Positions 54,483-62,701 of a DNA stretch of 64,000 nucleotides are shown here, piece after piece (positions within the stretch are counted from its first letter, which is position 1; each line of letters opens with the position of its first letter). The notes under the pieces were generated by a model, which saw nothing but the letters and a program-made list of their open reading frames with translations, had not been told where the DNA came from and did no database searches. Position numbers and translations under genes: made by a program. The stretch comes from Phycisphaerae bacterium. GTDB lineage: Bacteria > Planctomycetota > Phycisphaerae > UBA1845 > PWPN01. The DNA lies in the NCBI GenBank assembly GCA_012729395.1, contig JAAYDF010000104.1, forward strand, positions 1 to 64,000, given 5' to 3'.

Positions 54483-55067
54483 TCACTCGCCGACCTTCCC
54501 GATTCGGCGGAGCACGACCGGCGTGTCGATCTGGAATTGGCGACCGACCTGCTCGGGGTCAACGAACGCGTCAAGCCTGTCCTTGTCAGCGGTGAGCTCC
54601 ACTGCAGTGGAGTGTTTGTGCTTTGTGACTGTCCCGGACAGCCTCCTCTCGTTTACCGCCTCGGCAAAGGCCGCGGCCTGGGGCGGATAGACTACGAGGT
54701 CATCGCCGGTCGTGGGGGCCAACCGGGCGAGCAAGTACTTGGGTTTTTCCTTGTCCGATTCCGGATCTACCAGGTTCACGTACCGCACATCCTGCTCGAT
54801 GGTTAGATAGGCGGCCAACTCACTCAGTTGGAAACGCCCGTCTTTCCACTCGACGCCGGCGATTCGCAGCTCGCCATCGTTGACGTGCTTGATGTACAAA
54901 ACCTGGCCGTCACCACCGAGCCAGACGCCGTCCAGCGACTTGTTTACCGCGGCGTCCTGTGAAGGTGTGCCCAAGGGCACGGTCGAGATCACTGAATCGC
55001 AGCTTGCCAGCAAAAGAGGCACAAGCAGCAACAAGGACCACCGGCCTGGAGCGAGCGTGTTCACCAT
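54483..55067 (-). CDS. Lipoprotein of unknown function
   Basis: 194 residues with GGAGG just before the start. The signal ends LLLVPLLLASC, a clear lipobox. The mature part has a beta-rich region: LDGVWLGGDGQVLYIKHVND then LRIAGVEWKDGRFQL. The phrase VWLGGDGQVLYIKHV resembles small secreted beta proteins but I do not recognise the family. It follows the two-helix membrane protein gene at 55161-55460 on the same strand. Confidence 0.7.
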   Translation of the reverse strand: MVNTLAPGRWSLLLLVPLLLASCDSVISTVPLGTPSQDAAVNKSLDGVWLGGDGQVLYIKHVNDGELRIAGVEWKDGRFQLSELAAYLTIEQDVRYVNLVDPESDKEKPKYLLARLAPTTGDDLVVYPPQAAAFAEAVNERRLSGTVTKHKHSTAVELTADKDRLDAFVDPEQVGRQFQIDTPVVLRRIGKVGE

Positions 55068-55160
55068 GGCACCTCCGAAATTCGTGAAAGGGTCTACGAA
55101 AAGCCGACTGCGGATGCGAGTCGGTCGATGCAGGTTCTCCCGCTTCTGGAACGGACTGCC

Positions 55161-55460
55161 TTACGGCTCGGATGGCTTAAGCGTGGCAGCCGCTCTTCTC
55201 TTCCACCAGAACATATCGAGCAATGTGATCGTCATGCCGCCGGCGGCAACTATCATGACAAGCAAGGTCCGTGTCCGGTGGTTCTCGACCCAGATCAGGC
55301 TGGCACACAAGAAGACCCCAAGAGGCAATAATGCGATCAGGCCGCCCAGCCAGATGCGCCGGCGGCGCCCTTGCGGCCGATCGACTTCCGCCGAGTCTGG
55401 CAGCGAACAGACAGGTGATGACTGCTGACTGCTGTCGGGCGATGCGTCGGGTTCGCTCAT
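55161..55460 (-). CDS. Small two-helix membrane protein
   Basis: 99 residues from the ATG at 55460 (GGAGA nine bases upstream). A polar N-terminus (MSEPDASPDSSQQSSPV) is followed by a basic stretch (QGRRRR) and two hydrophobic helices (IWLGGLIALLPLGVFLCASL and TLLVMIVAAGGMTITLLDMF), then a basic tail. The family is unknown. It is probably co-transcribed with the lipoprotein gene 93 bases downstream. Confidence 0.55.
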   Translation of the reverse strand: MSEPDASPDSSQQSSPVCSLPDSAEVDRPQGRRRRIWLGGLIALLPLGVFLCASLIWVENHRTRTLLVMIVAAGGMTITLLDMFWWKRRAAATLKPSEP

Positions 55461-55559
55461 GGGCGTAGACTCTCCGAGAACGTGGCTTGGCGGGGCCACC
55501 AATAAGAGAGGATTGTCGATCCTTCTGAAGGGGCGGTCAAGGCGGCGTAGCCGTTCACG

Positions 55560-55670
55560 AGTTGAAGCACACAAGCACCAAGGCACCAAGGCACAAAGGC
55601 AGAGGCAGAGAGGCATAAGGCACAGAGGCACGAAGGCAGAAGGGGTAGAACGCATACAGGCGGAAGGGGC
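55560..55670. repeat. Low-complexity AGGCACAAAGGC-type repeats
   Basis: Short imperfect purine-rich units such as AGGCACCAAGGCACAAAGG, AGAGGCATAAGGCACAGAGG and ACGAAGGCAGAAGG recur on the plus strand over about 110 bases. The frame through it gives a Cys/Leu-rich nonsense peptide that would wrongly extend the small membrane protein. Confidence 0.75.
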
Positions 55671-55746
55671 ATGGGGGCGTACACGCTATACGCCGGTCGC
55701 CGCGGCTCGGCTGTCTTCGACGCTGAGCTCGCCGAAGTCGGGGGGC

Positions 55747-55890
55747 GACTGTTGCGGATTGCGTGAGGGCTATACGCCGGTCGCCACGGGGGGCGACCGC
55801 TACGTTATTGGGTGAAGAGGAGACTGTTACGGATTGCGTGAGGGCTATACGCCGGTCACCACGGGGGGCGACCGCTACGTTATTGGGTGA
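55747..55890. repeat. 75-bp direct repeat, two copies
   Basis: The unit GACTGTT-G/A-CGGATTGCGTGAGGG followed by CTATACGCCGGTC, CACGGGGGGCGACCGC and TACGTTATTGGGTGA starts at 55747 and 55822. Just before, at 55701-55740, there is a CGCGGCTCGGCTG...GAGCTCGCCGAAGTCG segment related in reverse to the palindrome at 26503-26615, and another CTATACGCCGGTCGCC start at 55686. Confidence 0.82.
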
Positions 55891-55920
55891 ACGGCTTAGC
55901 GGCAGGTCGAGATTGCTTGC

Positions 55921-57693
55921 TTACTCGGCGACGTAAGGGTACATGAAACGGCCGTCGGGGGCGGCATCGCCGTTGACCCAGAACTCCATGATGTCGCCGG
56001 GCTGCTGGATATTGTCCGCCCACTTGAAGTTGAGGGCGACGGCGGTGGTTTTTTCGGGCAAGCCGAGTGCCGCCCGCGGAATGGACAGGGCCAACTCGCA
56101 ACCCTCGGCGCGGAAGCTGACCTGGGCGATCTTCTCCCATTTCCAGTTGCCTGCGTGTTTCTCGAGCCAGGTGGTTGTTGCGTTGTGGACCTGACGATTG
56201 ACGATGAAATCGTAGCCTTGCCAGCCGGTGGCGGGGTTCTGGTCGATATCGAGCAAGAGCCACATCCAGGCTTGGTCAGTATGCGGGGTGATCGGTTGGC
56301 GCGTGCGGATGTGGAAGCTGATGGTTGTCGCATCACGAGCGACCTTGGAGGCGAGGAGGTCGTTGCGGCCGGTGCGATTGACGTAGTGCAGGCCGCCCGC
56401 GCCGCCGAAGTCGCGCGGCAGGGTATCTTTGGCGTGGTCGCGGAACTCGGGTCGGACCTGTCGCCACTGCTCGAATCCATCCTGGAGGCGGATGGTGATC
56501 GGTGGTGATGCGGGGGGCAGTGCGGGTGCGCCCTTGTATCGCCGGATGTTGGCGACAAGCTGCCAGTAGTAGTTGTCGCCGTGCCCGCCCTTCATCGGTT
56601 CGATGTCGCGGCTATGTTCCTGGTTGTATTGGTCCACGAAAACGATGGGCTGGTTAGGTCGTTGCCATCGGCCGGCGATCCACTCGTTCCATCCGGTGAC
56701 CATGGTGAAGGGGGCCTGGAGGGCCAGGGCTCGCTTCCATTGTTCCTGGGCGTTATGTCCGTGGAGGACGGCGTCGGGCGCGGTATCTATCTTGCCGTCG
56801 CGGAAGCTGCGGCCTCGGGCGTTGCCGTCGCTCATGTTGGTGACCTTGCCGTCGCTGATGCGGAGATTCTGGGCCACGGAGACGTTGACCTGTTCGGGCT
56901 TATTGGGGTCGTCGGTGTAGCCGTAGGCCTGCGGGTAGGTAGCCTCCCAGTGCCACGCGTAAGGGGTGTTGATTTGTTCGAAAGGCCAGTGGGCGCGGCG
57001 GAGGGTGAAGAATCGGCGGAGTTCGTCGTTGGCCTGCTCGGGGTCGCAGATCATGAGCGGCTTGCCCTGCCAGCGGAACCAGAGCTCGGGGTGGAGGCCG
57101 GGCTTGTAGAGCTCGTCATAGATGCGTTGGGCGGTCTCGCCCGCGTGGGTGTTGACCATGAAGGCGATCTGCGGGGTTGTGCCGCCGTCGGCGCGCACCT
57201 CGCGGAAGACGCGGCACAGCTCCATGTAGACATCGCGGTAGGTGACGGCGTTGGTGGTGTCGAAGATCAGGGTGTCGATGCCCGCGTCGGCGAGTTGGTG
57301 GGCATGACGGCGCAGGACCCAGGGATCGCTGCTAAGGTAATAGCCGTAGAGGGGCTCGCCCCAGTAGTGTGACCGGCCGACCGGTCCCCAGAGGGTGGAG
57401 TCGGCTTTCTTGAGGGCGTCGGGATCCATGGCGAGGATGCGGGCCACGTCGTAGGGTCCTTCGTGATGTGGGCTGCGGTTGTCTTTTTCGTTGAGCCACA
57501 GGAAGTAGAAGATCCCGACGAAGCGGCCTTCTTTCGGTGCCCCGACCTCGTCATGGAGGGGCAGTCGGCGGTTCAGGGCATCCGTGGCCGGCCAGGGGGT
57601 GCCTGCCAGTGGGGCCGTCGCCTGATCTGCGGCCTGGGCTGTCGCCCAACCGCACAAAACCGCCACGCAACACGCCCAACGCAATCTGCACAT
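55921..57693 (-). CDS. Secreted GH99/GH71-like glycosidase with C-terminal sugar-binding-like domain
   Basis: 590 residues. The ATG at 57693 has GGGAG seven bases upstream. Signal peptide LRWACCVAVLCGWATAQAAD. Residues about 45-420 fit a TIM barrel of the GH99/GH71 endo-mannosidase-like type: FVGIFYFLWLNEKDN at strand 1, WGEPLYGYYLSSDPWVLRRH, AGIDTLIFDTTNAVTY, FMVNTHAG and VTGWNEWIAGRW. The C-terminal region (about 440-590) looks like a CBM9/DOMON-type beta sandwich (WMWLLLDIDQNPATGWQGYD, PGDIMEFWVNGDAAP). The substrate is unknown, perhaps mannose-containing glycans. Confidence 0.72.
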   Translation of the reverse strand: MCRLRWACCVAVLCGWATAQAADQATAPLAGTPWPATDALNRRLPLHDEVGAPKEGRFVGIFYFLWLNEKDNRSPHHEGPYDVARILAMDPDALKKADSTLWGPVGRSHYWGEPLYGYYLSSDPWVLRRHAHQLADAGIDTLIFDTTNAVTYRDVYMELCRVFREVRADGGTTPQIAFMVNTHAGETAQRIYDELYKPGLHPELWFRWQGKPLMICDPEQANDELRRFFTLRRAHWPFEQINTPYAWHWEATYPQAYGYTDDPNKPEQVNVSVAQNLRISDGKVTNMSDGNARGRSFRDGKIDTAPDAVLHGHNAQEQWKRALALQAPFTMVTGWNEWIAGRWQRPNQPIVFVDQYNQEHSRDIEPMKGGHGDNYYWQLVANIRRYKGAPALPPASPPITIRLQDGFEQWRQVRPEFRDHAKDTLPRDFGGAGGLHYVNRTGRNDLLASKVARDATTISFHIRTRQPITPHTDQAWMWLLLDIDQNPATGWQGYDFIVNRQVHNATTTWLEKHAGNWKWEKIAQVSFRAEGCELALSIPRAALGLPEKTTAVALNFKWADNIQQPGDIMEFWVNGDAAPDGRFMYPYVAE

Positions 57694-57950
57694 GCTCATT
57701 CTCCCAGCGGCGATGGTGACCGGCCGAGCATCTCCCAAACGTCCGGGTTCGGCCGACCGGTCGCATTCTCCCCTTGTTTCGCCGGTGTGGCAAGCTTGTG
57801 GGCGTGTTTCGTCGGGACCAGGGCGGAATCAGCGGGGTGAGTTGCCGGGACCAATGCAGCTTGTTGCGGTTCGTTGCCTGCTTGGGGACGGTCTATCGGC
57901 ACGTTGCCTCGGTTCACAGAGGATGGGCAACCCGCCGATTCACGGATTGC

Positions 57951-58553
57951 TCAGGTGGCGGTTGGGCTGTTGAGTTGCCAGAGTTCGGCGTTGCTGGTGC
58001 TGATGGCTCGGCAACCGCTGGCGATGATGCGTCGGGCGGTGTCGGCGGTGCGAATGAGGCCGCCGGCGATGCGGGGGATGGTGACGCGGGTGAACCGATC
58101 GGCGGTCTCCATGGCGGCCACGCCGGGGATGAGTTCGATGACGTCGGGTCGAGCTTGCTCGATGAGGTGCAGCCCGCGTTCGACGGATCGGCCGTCCTGG
58201 AGGAAAAGTCGGAGGATGGCGGCCATACCCAGGCGGCGGGCGGCGGTGACGAGGTGAGAGCGTACGGTGATGATGCCTTGGAGTCTGTTCATACCGGCCA
58301 GGTATCGCAGGCCGGCCTCATCGCTTGACAGCCCGGCCAGCAGGTCAATGTGTAGCAAGACGGGCACGGCGGCACAGGGCCCGCTCTTGAGCCAATCGAG
58401 TGTCGTGCCCAGGTCGCTGATTTCTCCCCCCTGCAAAAAGATCAGGCTGGCCCGGCCGAGCAGCTCGCGATCGCCGCTCACCTGGGCGACCACGGGGATG
58501 ATCGGCTGGCTGAGCCAGTCGCTGACGTGGGGATGTGCGGGGTTTTTCTTCAT
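57951..58553 (-). CDS. glpP: Glycerol-3-phosphate-responsive antiterminator
   Basis: 200 residues from the ATG at 58553. GlpP-family features include IIPVVAQVSGDRELLGRASL at the start, ASLIFLQGGEISDL, VPVLLHIDLLAGLSSDE, LQGIITVRSHLV, DVIELIPGVA, IPRIAGGLIRTADTA and the end TSNAELWQL. In Bacillus subtilis, GlpP binds glpD and glpFK leader RNAs with G3P and prevents termination. Here it is divergent from a phosphatase-glpD-glpT operon whose leader holds a textbook terminator. The two start points are about 240 bases apart. Confidence 0.92.
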   Translation of the reverse strand: MKKNPAHPHVSDWLSQPIIPVVAQVSGDRELLGRASLIFLQGGEISDLGTTLDWLKSGPCAAVPVLLHIDLLAGLSSDEAGLRYLAGMNRLQGIITVRSHLVTAARRLGMAAILRLFLQDGRSVERGLHLIEQARPDVIELIPGVAAMETADRFTRVTIPRIAGGLIRTADTARRIIASGCRAISTSNAELWQLNSPTAT

Positions 58554-58571
58554 GCCGATCCATTGGGCCGG

Positions 58572-58601
58572 TTGACACGCGGCACCGGTTTCGGGTAGTC
58601 T
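58572..58601 (+). promoter_or_regulatory. Candidate promoter of the glp operon
   Basis: A consensus TTGACA at 58572-58577, then TAGTCT at 58596-58601 after 18 bases. The -10 is weak. Transcription would start near 58608 and run through the leader terminator at 58661-58693. Confidence 0.45.
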
Positions 58602-58660
58602 ATCGCATGCGGATCGGCGTGACCAATCGCCGGGCGCACGGTGGGCCAGAGTTATAGAGA

Positions 58661-58693
58661 AAGGCCCCCGCGTGATGTCGCGGGGGCCTTTTT
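58661..58693 (+). terminator. Leader terminator of the glp operon, probable GlpP attenuator
   Basis: A perfect 12-bp stem AAGGCCCCCGCG (58661-58672) and CGCGGGGGCCTT (58679-58690) with a six-base loop and a run of five T. It lies after the promoter and before the phosphatase ATG, so it would stop the operon unless prevented. A competing upstream stem GGGCC (58643-58647) with GGCCC (58663-58667) would block the terminator and may be the antiterminator form. Confidence 0.88.
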
Positions 58694-58791
58694 GCGCGCG
58701 CCGAGCGGCATGGAAGGGTGCCGTGTCGCCGCTCACGGCTTCGCGGGTAGTTGAGAAGGCCGGCCGCTCGCCGGTGCGTAGAAGGATGCTT

Positions 58792-59670
58792 ATGCAACAA
58801 TCATCATCATCGGGACAGGGATCACCGTCGACAGCGATATCGCTCGCGGCTCGGCTTGCGCGGGTTCGCCACCTGGCCTTGGACATGGACGGTACGCTAT
58901 ACCGAGGCGGCACGCTGTTTGATTTCACGCTGCCGTTCCTGGCTCGGTTGGACAGGCTGGGTATCGGGTACACCTTTCTGACGAACAACTGCTCTCGCAG
59001 TGTGCGCGATTACATGGCCCATCTGGATCGGCTGGGCATTGCCGCCAAGGCGGACCAGATCTACACGTCGAGCCTGGCGACACTGGCCTACTTGAGGAGC
59101 GGCCATCCGGATGTTCGGCGAGTGTACCTGGTGGGCACGCCGAGCTTGCAGCGGGAGTTCGAGGAAGCGGGCTATGAAGTGACGGATGGCGCGGAACCTG
59201 ATGCCGTCGTGGTGGGTTTTGATACGGCGCTGACCTTCGAGCGACTGTGTCGGGCGGCCTGGTGGATCAAACAAGGCAAGCTGTTTGTCGCCACGCATCC
59301 GGATCTGGTCTGCCCGACGGACAAGCCGACCGTCTTGGTGGATTGCGGTTCGGTTTGTGCTTGTCTGGAGCGAGCCAGCGGGCAATCGCCGATTGCGGTG
59401 CTGGGCAAGCCGCACCCGCTCATGTTGGCCGGGATTCTGGCTCGCCATGGGCTGGAGCCGACCGAGTTGGCCATGGTCGGGGACCGGCTGTACACGGACA
59501 TGGCCATGGCCCGCGCGGCCGGGGCGATCGGCGTACTCGTACTCACCGGCGAGTCCCGCCGCGAGGATCTGCACGGCTCCGCCTTTCAGCCGGACGTGGT
59601 GGTGGAGTCGGTGAAGGAACTGGGCGAGAGCCTGGAGCGAGCGCGAAGTGAGAGGCGATCTCGGGAGTAG
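58792..59670 (+). CDS. HAD-superfamily phosphatase of the NagD/PGP type
   Basis: 292 residues. The ATG at 58792 has AAGGA five bases upstream. HAD motifs: LALDMDGTLYRGG (nucleophile Asp), YTFLTNNCSRS, LGKPHPLMLAGIL (Lys) and MVGDRLYTDMAMARAAG (metal Asp). The cap is of the C2 NagD/AraL type. Its place in front of glpD and glpT suggests a glycerol-phosphate or related phosphatase, but other small phosphate esters cannot be excluded. Confidence 0.85.
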   Translation: MQQSSSSGQGSPSTAISLAARLARVRHLALDMDGTLYRGGTLFDFTLPFLARLDRLGIGYTFLTNNCSRSVRDYMAHLDRLGIAAKADQIYTSSLATLAYLRSGHPDVRRVYLVGTPSLQREFEEAGYEVTDGAEPDAVVVGFDTALTFERLCRAAWWIKQGKLFVATHPDLVCPTDKPTVLVDCGSVCACLERASGQSPIAVLGKPHPLMLAGILARHGLEPTELAMVGDRLYTDMAMARAAGAIGVLVLTGESRREDLHGSAFQPDVVVESVKELGESLERARSERRSRE

Positions 59671-59700
59671 CGATGGTGACCAGAGCCGCGACGGTGAGAG

Positions 59701-59735
59701 AGCGGTTCTTCACGGACGGAGGGAACCGCTTTTTT
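59701..59735 (+). terminator. Intrinsic terminator between the phosphatase gene and glpD
   Basis: A perfect 8-bp stem AGCGGTTC (59701-59708) and GAACCGCT (59723-59730) with a 14-base loop followed by six T. The upstream sequence GACCAGAG ... GAGAGAGCGG shows a loose likeness to CCAGAG ... GAGAAAGG before the first terminator, so it may be a second GlpP target controlling glpD. Confidence 0.78.
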
Positions 59736-59822
59736 ACGGGCGCGGTTCTGCTGGTGGCGCGGTTCTGTTTGCGGGGCGGTTTGAGACAATGTGGTGACAG
59801 ACTCCTTGAGGGAGGTTGAGGG

Positions 59823-61349
59823 ATGATCGGATCGGGCAATACTGGGCGGGCGGTGTTGTTGCGGGATTGGAGCACAGAGCCGCTGGATGTGTTGGTGGCC
59901 GGTGGGGGTATCGTGGGTGCGGGGATTGTGCGCGACGCGGCTATGCGTGGGCTGCGGGTCGGGCTGGTCGAGCAGCACGACTTCGCGTTCGGCACGAGCA
60001 GCCGGTCGAGCCGGTTGTTGCATGGTGGGCTGCGGTACCTGGCCCAGGGGCGGGTTGGCCTGGTGCGTGAGGCCAGCATTGAGAAGCGCGTGCTGCACGG
60101 CATCGCCCCGCACGTGAGTGCCCCGCTGGCGTTTGTTTTTCCCACGTATCGCTGTGCTCCTTGGGCTCAATGGGCGTTGTGGAAGCTGCGGATCGGCGTG
60201 CGGTTGTACGATTTGCTCTGCGGCGGACGAAACCTGGGGCGGTCGAGTTCGCTGAACGCGGCAGGTCTGACCGCTCACGTTCCGGGGATACGCTCGGAGA
60301 GGCTGACCGGTGCCGTGCGTTACTTCGACGGGCTGACCAGCGATGCCCGATTGGTGATGGACACGTTGCGGTCGGCGGCGTCGGGGGGCGGCATGATGGT
60401 GAACTACTGCCGGCTCGAGCACGCCGAGGCGACCGCCGGCCGATGGCAGTGCACGCTGAATGACGTGCTGACCGGTGAGCAGATGAGCGTCGCCGCCAAG
60501 TGCGTGGTCAACGCCACCGGGCCCTGGGCTCAGCAGTTCAAGCAGAGCGGCGTCCAATTGCGATTGACCAAGGGTGTGCATCTGGTTATCGAGCGTGAGC
60601 GATTGCCGGTGCCCGACGCGGTGGTGATGACTGAAGGGGCCAGGATTCTCTTCGCGATTCCCTGGGGCGAGCGGGTGATCCTTGGAACCACGGACACCGA
60701 CTATGATGGCCCGATCGAGGACGTGCGGACGGATCGGGACGACGTGCGGTACATCCTGGGCGTGGTGAACGAGGCGTTTCCTGGTGCGGGCCTCATGGAG
60801 GCGGACGTGATCAGCGCCTGGGCGGGCCTGCGACCTCTGCTGGCGGATCCCAACGGCCGGCCGTCGGATATCTCCCGTTCGCACGAGATCCGCAGTCCGC
60901 AACCCGGGTGGTGGGACGTGGCCGGCGGGAAGCTGACCACCTATCGCTTGATGGCTGAGCAGACGGTCGATCAACTGGAGCGCTATCTCGGGCGTGGCCC
61001 CTCCGAGTGCATGACCGCGACGCACTTGCTGCTTCCCCCGGACGAGGTCCGAGACGTTAGCGGCATCATCCCGCCGGACGTGACCCGGGCGGCGGTTGAG
61101 CACTACTGCACGCGGGAGTGGGCTTGGCACCTGGATGATGTTATGGTTCGCCGAACGTCCTGGCATTACTACCACCGCGAGGCGCCGGCCATTGCGGAAC
61201 GGGTGGCGGATTGGATGTCCACGCTGCTCGGCTGGGACGCCGGGCAACGAGCCGAGGAATTGGCCCGGTATCAACGCGTGACGGCCTTGTCGGCCGGACG
61301 ATCACCGCAGCACGCCCCCGTGGCGGCATGCGCGAAGGGGTCAGCATGA
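59823..61349 (+). CDS. glpD: FAD-dependent glycerol-3-phosphate dehydrogenase
   Basis: 508 residues, preceded by GAGGGAGGTTGAGGG. FAD site DVLVAGGGIVGAGIVRDAAM near residue 22; GlpD signatures FGTSSRSSRLLHGGLRYL and the C-terminal WWDVAGGKLTTYRLMAEQTV, VINAWAGLRPL-like ISAWAGLRPLL. It oxidises G3P to dihydroxyacetone phosphate and passes electrons to quinone. It overlaps the transporter gene by four bases (ATGA). Confidence 0.95.
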   Translation: MIGSGNTGRAVLLRDWSTEPLDVLVAGGGIVGAGIVRDAAMRGLRVGLVEQHDFAFGTSSRSSRLLHGGLRYLAQGRVGLVREASIEKRVLHGIAPHVSAPLAFVFPTYRCAPWAQWALWKLRIGVRLYDLLCGGRNLGRSSSLNAAGLTAHVPGIRSERLTGAVRYFDGLTSDARLVMDTLRSAASGGGMMVNYCRLEHAEATAGRWQCTLNDVLTGEQMSVAAKCVVNATGPWAQQFKQSGVQLRLTKGVHLVIERERLPVPDAVVMTEGARILFAIPWGERVILGTTDTDYDGPIEDVRTDRDDVRYILGVVNEAFPGAGLMEADVISAWAGLRPLLADPNGRPSDISRSHEIRSPQPGWWDVAGGKLTTYRLMAEQTVDQLERYLGRGPSECMTATHLLLPPDEVRDVSGIIPPDVTRAAVEHYCTREWAWHLDDVMVRRTSWHYYHREAPAIAERVADWMSTLLGWDAGQRAEELARYQRVTALSAGRSPQHAPVAACAKGSA

Positions 61350-62701
61350 TTGGATCAGCACTACGCTCTCTTTTCGCTCCCGCCCCGCACATTCCCCGTT
61401 TGCCGGACGACGAGGTCCGGCGGCTCTACCCGTGGTATCGCTGGCGGATCATGGAGTCGACCTTCCTCGGGTACGCGTCGTTTTACCTGGTGCGCAACAA
61501 CCTGGCGGTGGTGGCCAAAGACATCGAGGGCGCACTGGAATACGACAAGGCGATGGTGGGCAGCATCCTGGCGGTGACGGCCATCAGCTACGGGGTGGGC
61601 AAGTTCGTGATGGGGGCGTTGTCGGATCGGAGCAACGCGCGGGTGTTCATGGCCTGCGGCCTGCTGATGACGGCGCTGTGCAACTTCGCGTTCGGTGCGG
61701 TGGCGAGCTTTCATGTCCATCTGGCCTTATGGACGCTCAACGGGCTCTTCCAGGGCATGGGCTGGCCGCCCTGCGGTCGCTGCATGGGCCACTGGTTCAG
61801 CGAGCGGGAGCGAGGTCTGACGTTCAGCATCTGGAACACGGCTCATAACGTGGGCGGCGGCGTCGCGGGGCTGATCGCCGCTTGGGCGGTAGGACGCTAC
61901 GGGGGTTGGCAATACGCCTTTTACTTCCCGGGGGCTCTCGCGTTGGTAGGGTCGGCGTACCTTTTCTGGCGGTTGCGTGATACCCCACAATCAGTCGGGT
62001 TGCCGCCGATTGAGGAGTACCGCGGCGACTACCCGGAAGGGCTGAAGGCCGGCACGACGCACGAGCGTGAGCTGACCACCTCGGAGCTGCTGTTCGGATA
62101 CGTGCTGACCAACAAGTACATCTGGCTGCTGGCCTTCGCGAATTTCTTCGCCTACATCGCCCGGTACAGCATGTTGGATTGGGGGCCGACCTACCTCAGG
62201 GAAGTCAAGGACGCGACCTTAGGGGAGGGCGGTCTCGCCACCCTGGCCATCGAGTTCGGCGGTATCCCCTCGACGATTCTTCTGGGCTGGGCTTCGGATC
62301 GGGTCCGTGGGCGGCGAGGTATGGTGGCCGTCTTGTGTTTGGCTCCCGTGATGTTGGCTTTCACCACAATCATGTTGACTCCGCCGGGCTACAAGTGGCT
62401 GGATATGGCCATGTTGGCGCTGGTGGGCTTCCTGATCTACCCGGTGATCAACTTCATCGTGATCATGGCCCTGGACCTCACGTCCAAGAAGGCGATCGGC
62501 ACGGCGGCGGGGTTCATCGGTCTGTTCGGGTACCTGGGGCGAATGGCGGAGAGCCAGGGCTTCGGTTCGCTGCTCAAGTACTGCGAGCCCATCTACGGTC
62601 ACGAGGCTGCCTGGAAGCTGGTGCTGGTGTTGGTCGTGGCTTGCAGCGGCATGGCCACCCTGCTGATGGCCTTTACCTGGCGACTCAAGCCCCGGGCCTG
62701 A
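61346..62701 (+). CDS. glpT: OPA-family glycerol-3-phosphate transporter
   Basis: 451 residues, 12 predicted membrane helices. Family features: STFLGYASFYLVRNNLAVV near residue 35, VGKFVMGALSDRSNARVF, LNGLFQGMGWPPCGRCMGHW, IWNTAHNVGGGVAG and YARYSMLDWGPTYL-like IARYSMLDWGPTYL. Its start overlaps the glpD stop, so G3P import and oxidation are co-expressed. It is a paralogue of the transporter at 44057-45424. The end overlaps the 3' end of the convergent gene by 17 bases. Confidence 0.92.
   Translation: MIGSALRSLFAPAPHIPRLPDDEVRRLYPWYRWRIMESTFLGYASFYLVRNNLAVVAKDIEGALEYDKAMVGSILAVTAISYGVGKFVMGALSDRSNARVFMACGLLMTALCNFAFGAVASFHVHLALWTLNGLFQGMGWPPCGRCMGHWFSERERGLTFSIWNTAHNVGGGVAGLIAAWAVGRYGGWQYAFYFPGALALVGSAYLFWRLRDTPQSVGLPPIEEYRGDYPEGLKAGTTHERELTTSELLFGYVLTNKYIWLLAFANFFAYIARYSMLDWGPTYLREVKDATLGEGGLATLAIEFGGIPSTILLGWASDRVRGRRGMVAVLCLAPVMLAFTTIMLTPPGYKWLDMAMLALVGFLIYPVINFIVIMALDLTSKKAIGTAAGFIGLFGYLGRMAESQGFGSLLKYCEPIYGHEAAWKLVLVLVVACSGMATLLMAFTWRLKPRA

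Noticed and set aside
52664-54595. Frames such as ETRGPRA and PWLQPFAPAGA-type peptides in the cassettes
   Set aside because: They are translations of the repeat hairpins and occur in several copies and phases. Only the Y1 transposase is accepted as a gene there.
58554-58988. N-terminal extension of GlpP
   Set aside because: The extra 145 codons would run through the divergent promoter, leader terminator and the start of the phosphatase gene. The 200-residue form fits the family length.
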